Shown: piece by piece, positions 8,553 through 19,175 of the stretch | Layout: the number at the start of each line of letters is the position of its first letter | Position numbering within the stretch: position 1 is the stretch's first letter | DNA from: Temnothorax longispinosus | Taxonomy: Eukaryota; Arthropoda; Insecta; Hymenoptera; Formicidae | Assembly: GCF_030848805.1 (NCBI RefSeq) | Contig: NC_092358.1 | Coordinates: forward strand, 15,798,138-15,862,137 | Direction: 5' to 3' | DNA length: 64,000 nucleotides | Notes under the pieces: generated by a model | Told to the model about the DNA's origin: nothing | The model's input: only the letters and a program-made list of their open reading frames with translations | The model's database searches: none | Position numbers and translations under genes: made by a program

Positions 8553-9299
8553 ATGAGATTCGTGCGACAACCGTTGGCGATTCGCGTGACGAATTGCGAC
8601 GACAGATCACGGTCGATGGGAGGCAACGTGGAGAAACGCAAGCACGGTACGATGTTACCGACTACTATACGCGCGATCATTTGCGGCCCCTCGAATTGCG
8701 GTAAAACCAACGTCTTGATAAGCTTGCTGGAAAGTCCGCACGGCGTACGTTTCGAAAACGTGTACGTATACTCGAAATCGTTGCAACAACCGAAATACCG
8801 ATATCTGGAGAATTTATTGACATCGATCGACGAAATCGGCTACTTTACGTTCTCCAATAACAGTGACGTCATTCCACCGAGCGACGCGCGTCCAAACTCG
8901 ATCTTCGTCTTCGATGACGTAGCGTGCGATAAGCAAGACTCTGTGAGAGAGTATTTCTCGATGGGCAGGCACTCGAGCGTCGACTCCTTCTATCTCTGTC
9001 AGACGTACGCGAGAATACCTAAACATCTGATACGCGACAACGCGAATCTGCTGATCCTGTTCAAACAGGATGGTACTAATTTGAAACATGTGTACAACGA
9101 TCACGTGAATACCGACATGTCGTACGATGAATTTTGCGCGTTGTGCCACGATTGTTGGCAACAAAAGTATGGATTCGTAGTGATAGACAAGGACAGCGCG
9201 CTTTCGAACGGTCGATACAGAAAAGGATTTAACGTGTTCGCGATACCGCAAAAGCGGTCAGTCGTCGTCGATACGTCGTCGAAGGTGAAACAACGTTAG
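8553..9299 (+). CDS. Packaging ATPase (FtsK/HerA, A32-like)
   Basis: 248 residues. Walker A is GPSNCGKT (45-52), and Walker B is IFVFDD (117-122) with acidic DD at 121-122. SFYLCQTYARIPKHLIRDNA (145-164) carries the conserved Gln sensor and helix of the A32-like family. In adeno-like and polinton-like viruses this ATPase pumps the genome into the capsid. Length is normal for the family and the frame is intact. It is the first gene on the plus strand and opens the rightward block 94 bases from a divergent minus-strand gene. Confidence 0.95.
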   Translation: MRFVRQPLAIRVTNCDDRSRSMGGNVEKRKHGTMLPTTIRAIICGPSNCGKTNVLISLLESPHGVRFENVYVYSKSLQQPKYRYLENLLTSIDEIGYFTFSNNSDVIPPSDARPNSIFVFDDVACDKQDSVREYFSMGRHSSVDSFYLCQTYARIPKHLIRDNANLLILFKQDGTNLKHVYNDHVNTDMSYDEFCALCHDCWQQKYGFVVIDKDSALSNGRYRKGFNVFAIPQKRSVVVDTSSKVKQR

Positions 9300-9348
9300 T
9301 GTTACGGAGAAAGAGATCGACACTCTGCATAATTTTTTCCCCCCCACG

Positions 9349-10482
9349 ATGGCTGCGATCGACGGGAGCGAGACGATTCGCGAACGCGAGAAGGTTGTAA
9401 AAGAGATTGCGAAAACGAGTGATTCGATTCGCAAAAAACTACGCGCTTTGAAGACCGGTAAGATCGAAAAGGACATTGAGTTGGATACGCACTTTAAACC
9501 TCTCATCGAGCCGTTGAAAAAGATCGTCGACAACTCGAGCTTGATCGCGGTGAAAAAAGAGGAGCCGACGGAGAGCGTCGCTGACGCGAAAATCGAACCG
9601 CTATCCGTTCAACAGCGCGGGCAGGAGGAGGAGGATGCTACACCGAAGAAAAAGAAGAAACGATTAGACTCCTGGTCGGATCTTTCATTGACACCGCGTA
9701 AATCTAATCAATCGACAGTACTACCGATAACCTCTATACCGATAACCTCTACACCGACGCAAACCGTGCAACGTACAAGTCCCGAATTTCTTGAAACCGC
9801 GAAAGTTTTCGAAACCACGGACGACTCGATTGGGAAAACCGTTAAAAAGCGGTTGCAAACGTCGAAGGGTCGAGAATGGTTTATAGAATCGTTGGAAGAT
9901 CACTTGGGTCCACTGAGCCGAATTTACATCGCAGAGCTTTTGAGCGCCTATCCAACGATGGACATAGTGTACGGCGTTTATCTCGGTAATAATGAATTGA
10001 TGCTCGGTAATAAACGTTTTGACGTGGACAAAGCGGATAACATTTATATCGATGGCGTACGATACGCCGGCACACCCGGTATTTACGAGTTGATCTTCAA
10101 GAGAATGCCCGACGACGATATCTACACGGAAGACGATATGCAAAAGTACAAGAGCATACTGTTGGCAACGAGTGCTCATAAATACAAACACGATCCTCAC
10201 GAGCGACGAAAGGGCAACGTGGGATACAAGTATACACAGATAATCGCACCGTTGATGTCGACCGAATCCAAGAAGAAAAAATCCGGAAAGGGATTATTCG
10301 CACCTCGCGCGATGACGCTAACCGATAATAAGATCGACTACGTGCACTGGGACGACCCCAACGAGCTGGTGGATCGTCTGCGATTGCTCGACGCTTCGCG
10401 TCAAGCTGGCAACAATGCCCACGACAACGAGATCATGTCGATCATCGAGGAACTTCGCGAGGCTGGGATTATTATAAATTAA
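9349..10482 (+). CDS. Conserved Polinton protein of unknown function (possibly DUF8207-like)
   Basis: 377 residues, 49 bases after the ATPase. Residues 1-150 are charged and probably helical or disordered. They include a Lys run (EDATPKKKKKRLDSW) and a duplicated TSIPITS-type repeat near 122-132. Residues 180-260 have YGVYLGNNELMLGNKRFDVD and a GVRYAGTPGIYELI block. The C-terminus has WDDPNELVDRLRLL and EIMSIIEELREAGII. This pattern recurs in arthropod Mavericks, and I recall it under a domain of unknown function, probably DUF8207; this is from memory. A virion or packaging accessory role is possible. Confidence 0.75.
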   Translation: MAAIDGSETIREREKVVKEIAKTSDSIRKKLRALKTGKIEKDIELDTHFKPLIEPLKKIVDNSSLIAVKKEEPTESVADAKIEPLSVQQRGQEEEDATPKKKKKRLDSWSDLSLTPRKSNQSTVLPITSIPITSTPTQTVQRTSPEFLETAKVFETTDDSIGKTVKKRLQTSKGREWFIESLEDHLGPLSRIYIAELLSAYPTMDIVYGVYLGNNELMLGNKRFDVDKADNIYIDGVRYAGTPGIYELIFKRMPDDDIYTEDDMQKYKSILLATSAHKYKHDPHERRKGNVGYKYTQIIAPLMSTESKKKKSGKGLFAPRAMTLTDNKIDYVHWDDPNELVDRLRLLDASRQAGNNAHDNEIMSIIEELREAGIIIN

Positions 10483-10517
10483 ACGACGCGACAGCGATCC
10501 GTTCAATCGGTGTCGAA

Positions 10518-10877
10518 ATGCCGATCAATAAATTTGGATTGTTCGAGCAGCGCGAAGACGCGACGAATACCATTTCCTATCATTATCGGTGGAGCGGATT
10601 AGTGAGAAATTTCGTGCGCGACAACGCTCTGTGTCGCGCCGCCACGGACTTTGATGCAAGATCGCGCAAGATTCGTCGCGTAGCGCAACCTGAGACTGAC
10701 GGTGACGCTGTTAACAAAATATACGTTGATCAATGCTTTAAAAGTCTGACAGATCAATGGAAAGAGTCAGACGAGAAGCTTACCGCGTTCGAGAAGGATG
10801 TGCGAACGTTACAGGCTGCGGTGAACGAGCTTCGACGTGCAAATATCGATAGATTGGAAACGGCTAATGAAGGATGA
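10518..10877 (+). CDS. Fibre-like small virion protein candidate
   Basis: 119 residues, with its stop overlapping the start of the next gene (ATGA at 10874). The N-terminus is MPINKFGLF. The middle carries KIRRVAQPETDGDAVNKIYV, which resembles the shaft motif of phage tail fibres (a basic-hydrophobic segment, then D-A-V-N-K-x-Y-V-D). The C-terminal 45 residues form a likely coiled coil. In phages this motif marks trimeric receptor-binding fibres. A spike or fibre role here is inference by analogy. Confidence 0.7.
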   Translation: MPINKFGLFEQREDATNTISYHYRWSGLVRNFVRDNALCRAATDFDARSRKIRRVAQPETDGDAVNKIYVDQCFKSLTDQWKESDEKLTAFEKDVRTLQAAVNELRRANIDRLETANEG

Positions 10878-11152
10878 AGAAACGGTTCAGCAGAAACGAC
10901 TATCGAACGGCAACGAGTGAAGAGAAGCAACGGTTAATTAACGACGGTGACGAACAGCAACGAACGAATCGAGAACAGTTGTCGGACGGCTGTCGAGCGG
11001 TTCAAGAACGGTTGTCGGACGGTTGTCGAACGGTTCAAAAACAGGTTAGGAACGATTACGAGCGGTTTAGAAACAGCTGCGAACTACGCGGAGACAGGAA
11101 AGGCTACAAACAGCTAAAGAACGTCGACGACGACGACGACGACGATGAGTGA
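10874..11152 (+). CDS. Low-complexity charged small ORF
   Basis: 92 residues starting in a 4-base overlap with the preceding gene. Tandem peptide repeats of the type LSDGCRxVQ occur twice near residues 36-56, and the C-terminus is a run of Asp. Related repetitive DNA (CGGTTCRGAAACRG-like) continues after the stop to about 11300 without an open frame, so the ORF may vary in length between copies. No family is recognised. Confidence 0.45.
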   Translation: MKKRFSRNDYRTATSEEKQRLINDGDEQQRTNREQLSDGCRAVQERLSDGCRTVQKQVRNDYERFRNSCELRGDRKGYKQLKNVDDDDDDDE

Positions 11153-11321
11153 CAAGAAGCAGTTAACTGACAACGACGAACGACAACGAACGGTTCGAGA
11201 ACGGCTCGATATGGTTTCTGAGCGGTTCAGAAACAGCGATGAACGATGCAGAAACATAAACAGAAACGGTTACGTACAGCCAAAGAACGACGATCGACAG
11301 TCAACGAAACGCTAACCGAAC

Positions 11322-12278
11322 ATGAGACCGTTAAAATCGACCGATGTGGATAAAAATATCGAAAAGCGACGGTTGGTGGACGAATTGCATGCACCGGCGA
11401 GAAGAAATTTTCCCCGCAGACACGTCATAGTGCGAGGGTACGACGACCTGTGGCAGGCTGATATCGTCGAGATGCGTCCGTACTCGCGTTTCAACGGAGG
11501 CTACCACTACATACTCACCGTCATCGATGTGTTGAGCAAGTACGCGTGGGCCGTGCCGCTCAAGGGTAAAGGTGGCAGCGAGACAGCTGACGCTATCGCT
11601 GAGATAATTCGAGATAGCGGGAGGTGCCCTAGTAATCTACAAACCGACATGGGGAAGGAATTTTACAACACCGACGTGCAACGTCTCGTGAGAAAACACG
11701 GTATAAATCATTATTCCACGTATTCGGTGATGAAGGCGTCGGTCGTCGAGCGATTCAATCGCACGTTAAAAAACAATATGTGGAAAATGTTTACGCTCAA
11801 TGGAACTTACAAGTGGGTCGACGCGTTATCGCGACTCGTGTCGGATTACAACGCGCGCAAGCATCGAACGATCGGCATGCGACCCGTCGACGTTACCCCC
11901 GCGATCGCCGAAAGACTCTTGGCTACGGTGTACAGCGCGATAAAGATCGCGGGCCCGGCAAAGTTTAAAACGGGCGACTCGGTACGCGTCAGCAAATACA
12001 AGACAATTTTCGAGAAGGGTTACACGCCGAATTGGACCACCGAGGTGTTTAAGATCGTTAAAGTGCAGCATACCAATCCCGTAACCTACCTACTCGAGGA
12101 CTATCGTGGAAAATCCGTCGCTGGAGCGTTCTACGAGTACGAGTTGCATCGCGCGACTTATCCTGACGTGTATCTCGTGGAGAAAGTACTGCGCAGGAGG
12201 GGCGACGAGGTTTACGTGAAATGGCTGGGATTCGATGGATCACACAACTCATGGATACACAAAGACAATGTGATTTAA
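11322..12278 (+). CDS. Retroviral-type integrase with C-terminal chromodomain
   Basis: 318 residues. The RNase H-fold core shows LWQADIVEM (Asp47), LQTDMGKEF (Asp109) and KASVVERFNRTLK (Glu143), a D,D-33/35-E arrangement typical of Polinton integrases. A chromodomain covers about 272-318 (YLVEKVLRRRGDEVYVKWLG, ending NSWIHKDNVI) and could tether the element to modified histones. No N-terminal HHCC zinc finger is evident. The enzyme explains the 6-bp target duplication. The gene follows a repeat-filled spacer and points towards polB, which is convergent with it. Confidence 0.95.
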   Translation: MRPLKSTDVDKNIEKRRLVDELHAPARRNFPRRHVIVRGYDDLWQADIVEMRPYSRFNGGYHYILTVIDVLSKYAWAVPLKGKGGSETADAIAEIIRDSGRCPSNLQTDMGKEFYNTDVQRLVRKHGINHYSTYSVMKASVVERFNRTLKNNMWKMFTLNGTYKWVDALSRLVSDYNARKHRTIGMRPVDVTPAIAERLLATVYSAIKIAGPAKFKTGDSVRVSKYKTIFEKGYTPNWTTEVFKIVKVQHTNPVTYLLEDYRGKSVAGAFYEYELHRATYPDVYLVEKVLRRRGDEVYVKWLGFDGSHNSWIHKDNVI

Positions 12279-12529
12279 TTCGTGCAAACTGTATTTTATT
12301 CTTAATATAAAAATGATACATGTAATACATATAAAGTATATAATAAAAAAATATTAAATACTAAATACATGTGCGATATCTTTATTAATATCCCTTCTCA
12401 TATATAATACGATATTTACTCGAGAACTATTGTGACTTTCGTGCTTCGTGGCGCCATATATAGGGGGTGTCGTCACACCACTCTGGGAGGGGGCCCCGGA
12501 AAACGCACTGTTCCCTCCGACACTATATA

Positions 12530-12565
12530 TACATACATATACATACATATACATAATCATATATA

Positions 12566-12596
<31 letters not shown>

Positions 12597-12690
12597 CATA
12601 CATACATACTACATACATACATACATACATACATACTACATACTATATATACATACGTTATACTATTACATACATGCATACATACATGCG
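12530..12690. repeat. (TACA)n-type microsatellite between integrase and polB
   Basis: Imperfect ATACAT/TACATACA repeats fill most of the 416-base gap between the convergent integrase and polB genes. The remainder (12279-12530) holds AT-rich 3' flanks and a short GC-rich patch at about 12475-12515. It may separate the two transcripts, but I see no defined terminator. Open frames over this stretch are by-products. Confidence 0.85.
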
Positions 12691-12694
12691 TGCG

Positions 12695-15600
12695 TTACAA
12701 AGGTATTCGGTAATGTCCCCACGGCAATGTATCGGTCGAATCCGGCACGATATATCGCTTATCGTCGTACGGACTCAGAGCGATTTTCGTCTCGCTAATA
12801 GTGTACACTTCGTGCATTTTCGATCTTATGCACGACTGTGGTCGCGTCATTTCGATCTCATCGTTCAAACATCGCGTGTAGTCGTCGAATGTGATGGTGC
12901 GCGCGATGACGTTGCTTTTGACACCTTTCGCTTTTTTGGTGTCTTTCTTACCATCGACTCGCAAGGCGTACATTTTCGCCCTAAGTCCAACGAATTCGGT
13001 CATAATGGCCCCATTGTTTTCATCCTTCATCAGGCCCGGCACTTTTTTATTGACGAGAGGCATATCATAAGCGTTATCTACCGCGTAGTCACTTGTGTCG
13101 AACCGAGCTATATCATGTTTCATGTTCTCGTACGCGTCGTCGCACTTGATATGATAAATCAAACTGTCCGTGTCGGTATACATGATTCTACACGAGTCGC
13201 GGTACAGGGGAGACATGTAATCGTGATGAAATTCGTACAGGCACACCTTCGACAAGTCGAGAATGCACATGCCGACGTAGATCGGTTTGTCGAATTTCAC
13301 CTCGAGTTTGCGAAGTTCGATGGCTACCAGATTTTCAGAAAACACGCTACTGCTGTGGAAATTCGGTCGCGCGATCATTGCCTCCGCGCCGTATCTACCC
13401 TCCCACTTCGTCACTAATTTTACATCGACGTGGTTTCGTACATTCTCCATTGTTTTTCCAAAAACAGCGTTATTCATTAATTTATATAATGTTTTTTCGA
13501 ACTCATTTTTTGCCTGTGTCCTGAATTTTGTATTGAGTTCGATGTAAGAACGGAGCCACTCAGATTGAGCAAATTGCAATACGCGATGTATTTTAGTGAC
13601 GCGAAGGCCATGACGCATGCACTGTTGCAGATTGCGATAATGGATGACGTAACGCTCCTTATCGTGCAGCGTGGCGAGAAGTTTGTCCTGCCGTTTGCCG
13701 GGCGGTTTATCACGCATCGGACAGAACGGTAGGTCAGCGTGCGCGTCGTGTTTATCCTGCGGATACTCGAGATCGACCTCGAGAATATAGCCCGTAGACG
13801 AATCCAAAGCGATCGCGTTAACGTCGAAATTTGACGAGTCTTCGACCCATCGAAACTCCGCGTAGGGCAGTGGCTTACACATCGCCCAACCGTATAAGTT
13901 GTTGACATCGAAGTACATTAGGTACGACGACGGTTTCGATGAATCGTACGACTTCATATACTTGTTGTTGGCCTTCGCGTATCTGCCGGAACATTGACTC
14001 AGGCCGCCACGAATACCACGTTCGATAAACATGACCATGTCAATGTCGGTCAGCAGTTCAAATTTGATACATGTATGTTTCAACATGGCGTCCCACGTAA
14101 AGCCTGGTAAAGTGTAGTAGTACGCGGGATCAAGTCCGTAACTCGCGACGCAGCTGTCGCGGAAATTTTCAAACACGTCGGCCAACAGCAAGACATCGGT
14201 TTTCAGGTATAGATCGCTGTATTCGCCCAGGGTTCGAACGGAGAATCGCTGCCATACGTTCGTGGCGTGCGCGTAATCGCTCTCGGATACGGTTTCACCG
14301 GTCAAGGAATTGTAAAATGAATCGTGCGGTGGTAAACACGTATCCTCCAGTTTTTCGACGCTGTCCACATATTCGTATGGAAAGACACCTTTTCGCGTCA
14401 ATAATTTGAAATCGTCGTCGGATAACGCGGAAAATTTTGATCGTATAATTTTTAATTTATCATTATCTAGGAAGGATGCCAATTTTGCGAGACTCGCGCT
14501 CAGAAATTTGTATGAGTCGATGAATCTTAATTGTATATCGCTTCGCGAATCAGATTTTTCCGCGGTGTCTTTCACATGTTTAGTAAATGAGATGTACTTT
14601 TCCTTTGTTATAGGCAGTACATCGATTGAGCCTTCGAACGCGGCAGCTATCTCCTTGATAATAAAGTGTGCGTCATAGCCCGACAGATTGTGGAATATTA
14701 CTGGGATGAAGTGAGGATCTTTATAATTCAGATTGCACGTCGAGTGTGCTGGACCTCTGTACCGCCCGGTCAGGTGGCAATGATCGCGCACTTTATTATC
14801 ATCAGGCGCGAATTGTTGTTCGCATATATGACATTTCGTCGCGCTGTGAAATGTCTCCCACTCGTCTCGCGTTAGGTCTACCATGCATACAATGTCGGAC
14901 AAGATGTTCTTTACGCGATGCGCCAATCCGTTGAGTTCCTCGACGAACCACGCGACGCAGTCGTTATCGCGACGAAATCGATACGTTGATAACGTTTCGT
15001 CGTACGAACACTGTACGTAGTATGCTATACTACATACTCGATGATGTTGATAGGCGTATGACGCGTGTTCCGTATCCGGTTGTGTCTTCTGCAGCACGCA
15101 CTCCAGATCGGCGTACACCACGAAGGGAAGTCGCTCTTTCCTGCTGTGGTTCTTGAAGCTGAGCCACTTGTTGTCCTCGCTCGGTAGTCGGATTGCGCAT
15201 TTGTTTACCTTTCGACATTCCACGGTGTGGGCTTCCAATTTCATGCTCGAACTAAAGTAGTGAAGACATCTGCAAAAAAGAAACACAAATTTTATAAAAC
15301 TTTTTTATACAATATATATAAAATGATATATATTATTAATAAAAGTATAGGTACTTACCGATCACAAATATACTTTGTATGTCCATGTTTATTAATTTGC
15401 GAGCTCACGAGACGGGATAGATGCTTAATCCACGCGAAATGTCCAACATTGTCGTCTCGTGGGTCCTGCATGTACAGCAGATTCACATGTTTTTTATCAA
15501 TCGTGCGGTCGGTAAGCCGTATCGGGAGAACGTTTGAAGTCTTCTGTCCCTCGATGATATAGACATTGACGGATATATCGTTGAGTCGTTCGAACTGTTT

Positions 15601-16500
15601 AATTTGACTCAACGTCATTGGGAACTCAATGTCTTGTAAATTCAGTACCCTTGAATAATGCGGGTATGATGATTCCCGATCTGAATTTCTTTCGGCTGGA
15701 TACAGAGCAGCCGTCACGGCCCACGCAAAACACGCATTGTCCATTGATCGCACATTGATCACCGCGTGCTTCAATTTAATGTCTTCAGGCAATTTTATGT
15801 GACACCCCGCGCGCAAAGGATTGTACTTGTTGACGCTCACCGTCAAATTGAGGATTCGAGTCAACGCCCAACCACTGTCGCGTTCCTGGAACTCCTCGAG
15901 TTTCGCTAATGTGGGCTCGATAACGTGTAGCTCGTACCACTCGCGCAAGTGCGATGTACCACAGAGTTCTATGTTATTTGTACATATACTCTTATTGGCA
16001 CGTTTATCACCCGCCACAAACTCCCCGTTGAACGCGGTGTTCACTTTGACACAGTTATGTGTTTTTATACTGTCTCGCACTCGCTTGCACACGACGCTGC
16101 AGGCGTCTTCCAAAAACTGTCGCGGTTCTATATGGTCTATATTAATTACCGCACCGGTTATTATACGCGTTTCGAACCCGGCGTCGATCTCTCGCCATAC
16201 GAGTTCTGTCGCGCGCGTGTCACCACTGGTACCGGCGTTCGCATAATCACCACCGCTATGGATAAATTGTCTTTCCAATCGCGACTTCACACCCTCGAGT
16301 CGCGCAATTCTGGCAACCAACGATTGCCTCTGCCCGATCGTTGGATTGTTGGAGAGCCGCTGACGTTTGGCACTACAGCGTGTCTCGAGCTGCTCGACGA
16401 ATTCCGCGCATTGCAGCGCCCATGTGAAAAATTCACCCACGGTAGCTACTTGGTCGGACAGCTCCAATAGATCGCGTTCGGTCTGCTCGAATTGATCCAT
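12695..16500 (-). CDS. polB: Protein-primed family B DNA polymerase, two exons
   Basis: Exons 16500-15359 and 15269-12695 joined over an 89-bp intron (GTAAGT donor at 15358, TTTTGCAG acceptor ending 15270) give about 1238 residues. The junction splits an Arg codon inside a zinc-finger motif (Cys379, Cys382, His395, Cys399), which strongly supports splicing. The N-terminal 380 residues hold a helical part and a cysteine-protease-like pair of motifs (DNACFAW, Cys257; GHFAWIKHLSRL, His354), possibly OTU-like. Exonuclease motifs are VVYADLE (about 435), NLSGYDAHF (about 575) and YLKTD (about 735). Between the first two sits an endonuclease-VII-like zinc block (CHIC, then DHCHLTGRYRG). Polymerase motifs are FDVNNLYGWAM (about 835), KLMNNAVFGK (about 977) and YTDTDSL (about 1078). 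The enzyme replicates the element from a terminal protein. Confidence 0.95.
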
Positions 16501-16902
16501 GTTTGATCACTTTTGCACCAGTTCTTTTATTATATCACTTCACAGCACTTGCACGTGATAACGTGATAACGTGTTTAACCACACAATAAATCTCGATACT
16601 CTTTGACCGATGTATCGCTCTAAAATCTCACTAATGCGGCTCGATGCGCTTCATCCCTCATTATATACCCTTTGCTCTCTCTCTCGCTCCAACTGATTTT
16701 TTGAAAGATCTTTTCCTTTGTCTCGCGTACTGCGTCGTAAAAAATAGCGCGAAATTGTTTCGTCTACGCGATAACACCCCCTTTTCCTAGAAAACATTTG
16801 CTTACGACGAACGTGTCCCGACAGGTTCGATGCGTTATCGGGTCGATCATCGTCCCGATGACGTCATTTCTTCATTTGTTTTTTACGTACTACGTAGATA
16901 GA
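16501..16902. repeat. polB upstream region with an extra copy of a terminal-repeat module
   Basis: The 100-200 bases upstream of polB are AT-rich with a GTGATAACGTGATAACGTG duplication. From about 16760 to 16895 comes a module (CGATAACACCCCCTTTTCCTAG, CCCGACAGGTTCGATGCG, CATCGTCCCGATGACGTCA) that closely repeats the right terminal repeat at about 17140-17260, in the same orientation. It has no counterpart at the left end. Confidence 0.75.
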
Positions 16903-17934
16903 GCAGTTCTCCGATATCGCGTCCACCGTGACGGATCCCAGGGAAGCGTCGAATGCAATATACGCTAGCGATGCGTTCAATACGAATCAGCTCATCGATT
17001 GTGAGCTCGCAGCTTTAGTTTTTTAGCACGTAAGATATATTATGTAAAAGAAGAGTTAAATAAACAGGCTTTTTTTACACCCTAAAACGAACGATGTATT
17101 TTTCTTTTGCGTGCATGTCCTTCCCTATACCTAACTTTTATCATACGTTGTTTACGACGAACATGTTCCGACAGGTTCGATGCGTTATCGGATCGATCAT
17201 CGTCCCGATGACGTCATTTTTTTCCTTTGTCTTTCACGTACTGCGTAGATAGATTGTTTAGTCTACGCGCGATAACCGCCCCCTTTTTCCTAGAAAAATG
17301 TTGTTTACGTCGAACGTGTCCCGACAGGTTCGATTGTTTAGTCTACGAGATAATCGATTGTTTAGTCTACGCGCGATAACCGCCCTCCTTTTCCTAGAAA
17401 AATGTTGTTTACGACGAACGTGTCCCGACAGGTTCGATGCGTCATCGACAAAAAAACACAAAAAACACGCTACTACGCAGTGCCCTATCGAGTTAGTCTT
17501 ACCATTGTGCGCCGCCTAGCGGCGTCGTTGCGAACGAGGCCCCCGCGGCCCCGCGCGGACCCCCGCGGCCCCCGCGGACCCCCGCGGCCCCCACGCGGCC
17601 CCGCGGCCCCGCGCGGCCCTCGCGCGGCCCCCGCGGCGCGACCGCGACCGCGAACCCGCGGCGCGGGTGAGTCATCCGGTGATTCATCCCGGTGACTCAT
17701 CCCGGTGGTATGTCAAGGTCAACCCCCCTCCCCCCCTCTCCCCCGCGAAATCCGATACCCTTGTGTAACCCGATACCCTTGTGTAACCCGATACCCCTGT
17801 GTAACCCGATATCCCTGTGTAACCCGATACCCCGCTCCTCCCCCCCCCCCCTCACCCCCCCGCGAAATCCGATACCCCCCCTCCCTCACCCCCCCTCGGA
17901 GCTCCCGAGTCTGAACCCGCCTACTACACCTACT
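16903..17934. repeat. Polinton right terminal inverted repeat
   Basis: Inverse of 2101-3126, ending in TACACCTACT next to the duplicated CTTTTC. Bases 16903-17025 duplicate the 3' coding end of the leftmost gene without its promoter. The 18-bp tandem units recur at about 17752-17835. The GC-rich tract at 17530-17660 differs in length from the left copy, the main divergence between the two ends. Confidence 0.95.
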
Positions 17935-17940
17935 CTTTTC
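17935..17940. repeat. 6-bp target-site duplication, right (CTTTTC)
   Basis: Exact copy of 2095-2100, directly after the right end of the Polinton. Confidence 0.95.
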
Positions 17941-18630
17941 CTCTTCGTTTTCCACACTTTCGCGGTCCCTCTCTCTCCGTTTTCTTTCACGATCTCTTCT
18001 CTCTCGTTCTCTTTCTCGTTCTCTTTTTTTTTCAATTATATATATATTTATAATTATTACACAGTTACGATTGAATTGAAATATCCGAATATTATTGAAA
18101 TAATCCAAAATTGATTTAGATCCAAAAAGGATTTCGGATCAAAATTGATGCTTGAGTTTCTTTACATTTACAAATAACAGTGAACTAACCTTTCCTTTCT
18201 TCGTTTTTCTTCTTCCGCTTCTTTACTTCGTTTTCGTTCTTCACTTTTCTCTTCCTCTTCCACATTTTCTCGGTCCCTTTCTTTCCGTTCTCTTTCACGA
18301 TCTCTTTTCTTTCGATCTCTTCTCTCCCGATCTCTTCTCTCCTGTTCTCTTCTTTCGCGTTCTTTTTCCTGATCTTTGAATTTTAATTATATATAGTTAA
18401 ATTTTCCACTTTACCTCAAACTTATTCACTTTTTATAAAACAATGCAAAAATGATGTTTTTAATTATTTTTAAATTCTTATTTCTATTATTGTTTTATAT
18501 AAAATTTTTTTTACCGGAATCTTCTGTATCTTTCATACTTTCTCGGTCCCTCTCTCTCCGTTTTCTATTCAGATCTCTTCTCTCCTGTTCTCTTTTTCGT
18601 TTTCTTTTCCGTTCTCTTTCCCTTATTAAT
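17941..18630 (-). pseudogene. Duplicated Arg/Glu-rich exon-like blocks
   Basis: Three minus-strand blocks encode runs of RERE/RDRE/KRRERDRES: about 18030-17941 (continuing beyond the Polinton at 2094), about 18372-18186 (ending at a GAAAG-GTTAGT donor) and about 18625-18511 (ending at the same G-GTAAAAA donor as the interrupted block). A fourth short block, at about 19176-19142, ends at AAAG-GTTAGT. They look like duplicated exons of a charged linker, as in splicing-associated proteins. No start, stop or diagnostic domain is visible. They may be amplified upstream exons of the FAM50 copy, whose real counterpart is also Lys/Glu-rich there. From 18631 to 19141 I see only AT-rich DNA. Confidence 0.45.
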
Positions 18631-19175
18631 TGGATAAAACTGTGAAATATTAAATCTTGCATATTGAAACATATTAACATAAATTATTTGAAAATTAGAA
18701 AAATGTAAAATAAAAAATGAACTTTCGAAAAAATCGAAAAAGTATGCTCCTAATATGACAGACCCCGGGAAATAGCTAATAAAGTGCAAAATACATCATA
18801 TTAAATTATAAAATTTTATTTAAAGTTTTGGAAAGACAAATGTAATGGAAAAGCATATTTGCAACAATCGTAAACCCAATATTGTACCTAATCTTTCCCC
18901 TTCACCCTTTCCTCTCAAATCAAGGTCAGTACAGTCTTATAAATTTGTATAAATTTTCTCTTAAGTTAATATAATATTTTCTCTTCTTTTATTACTATAC
19001 AATAACTTTCATACTCTAGCAATTCAGGAGTACCCTGAGTATCTCATGATACGAGCACCATGATTGAATAAATATCCTAATATTACCGATCATCGCAAAT
19101 TCAATACAACTTTCCTTGAATGATATTCTATTGATTAAATAACTAACCTTTTCTTTCTTCTTTTTCCTTTTCCGC

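Larger units (their letters stand above)
2101..17934. mobile_element. Complete Polinton/Maverick element (polintovirus)
   Basis: A 15,834-bp element beginning AGTAGGTGTAG and ending with its inverse. It has about 1-kb terminal inverted repeats and a perfect 6-bp target duplication. Thirteen genes are recognisable, including the diagnostic set: protein-primed PolB, retroviral-type integrase with chromodomain, FtsK/HerA-type packaging ATPase, adenovirus-type cysteine protease and capsid-like proteins. Two genes carry short GT-AG introns. All frames are open, the duplication is unchanged and the repeats differ mainly in GC-rich tracts, so insertion was probably recent. Its base composition is richer in GC and CG than the flanks. 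Elements of this kind are classed with the adinto-/polintoviruses. Whether it makes particles cannot be read from DNA. Confidence 0.97.

Noticed and set aside
12354..12798. Open frames rich in Tyr/Ile/His between integrase and polB
   Set aside because: Direct products of the TACATA microsatellite.
12674..13417. 247-codon plus-strand frame
   Set aside because: Antisense shadow of the polB C-terminus, which has conserved polymerase motifs.
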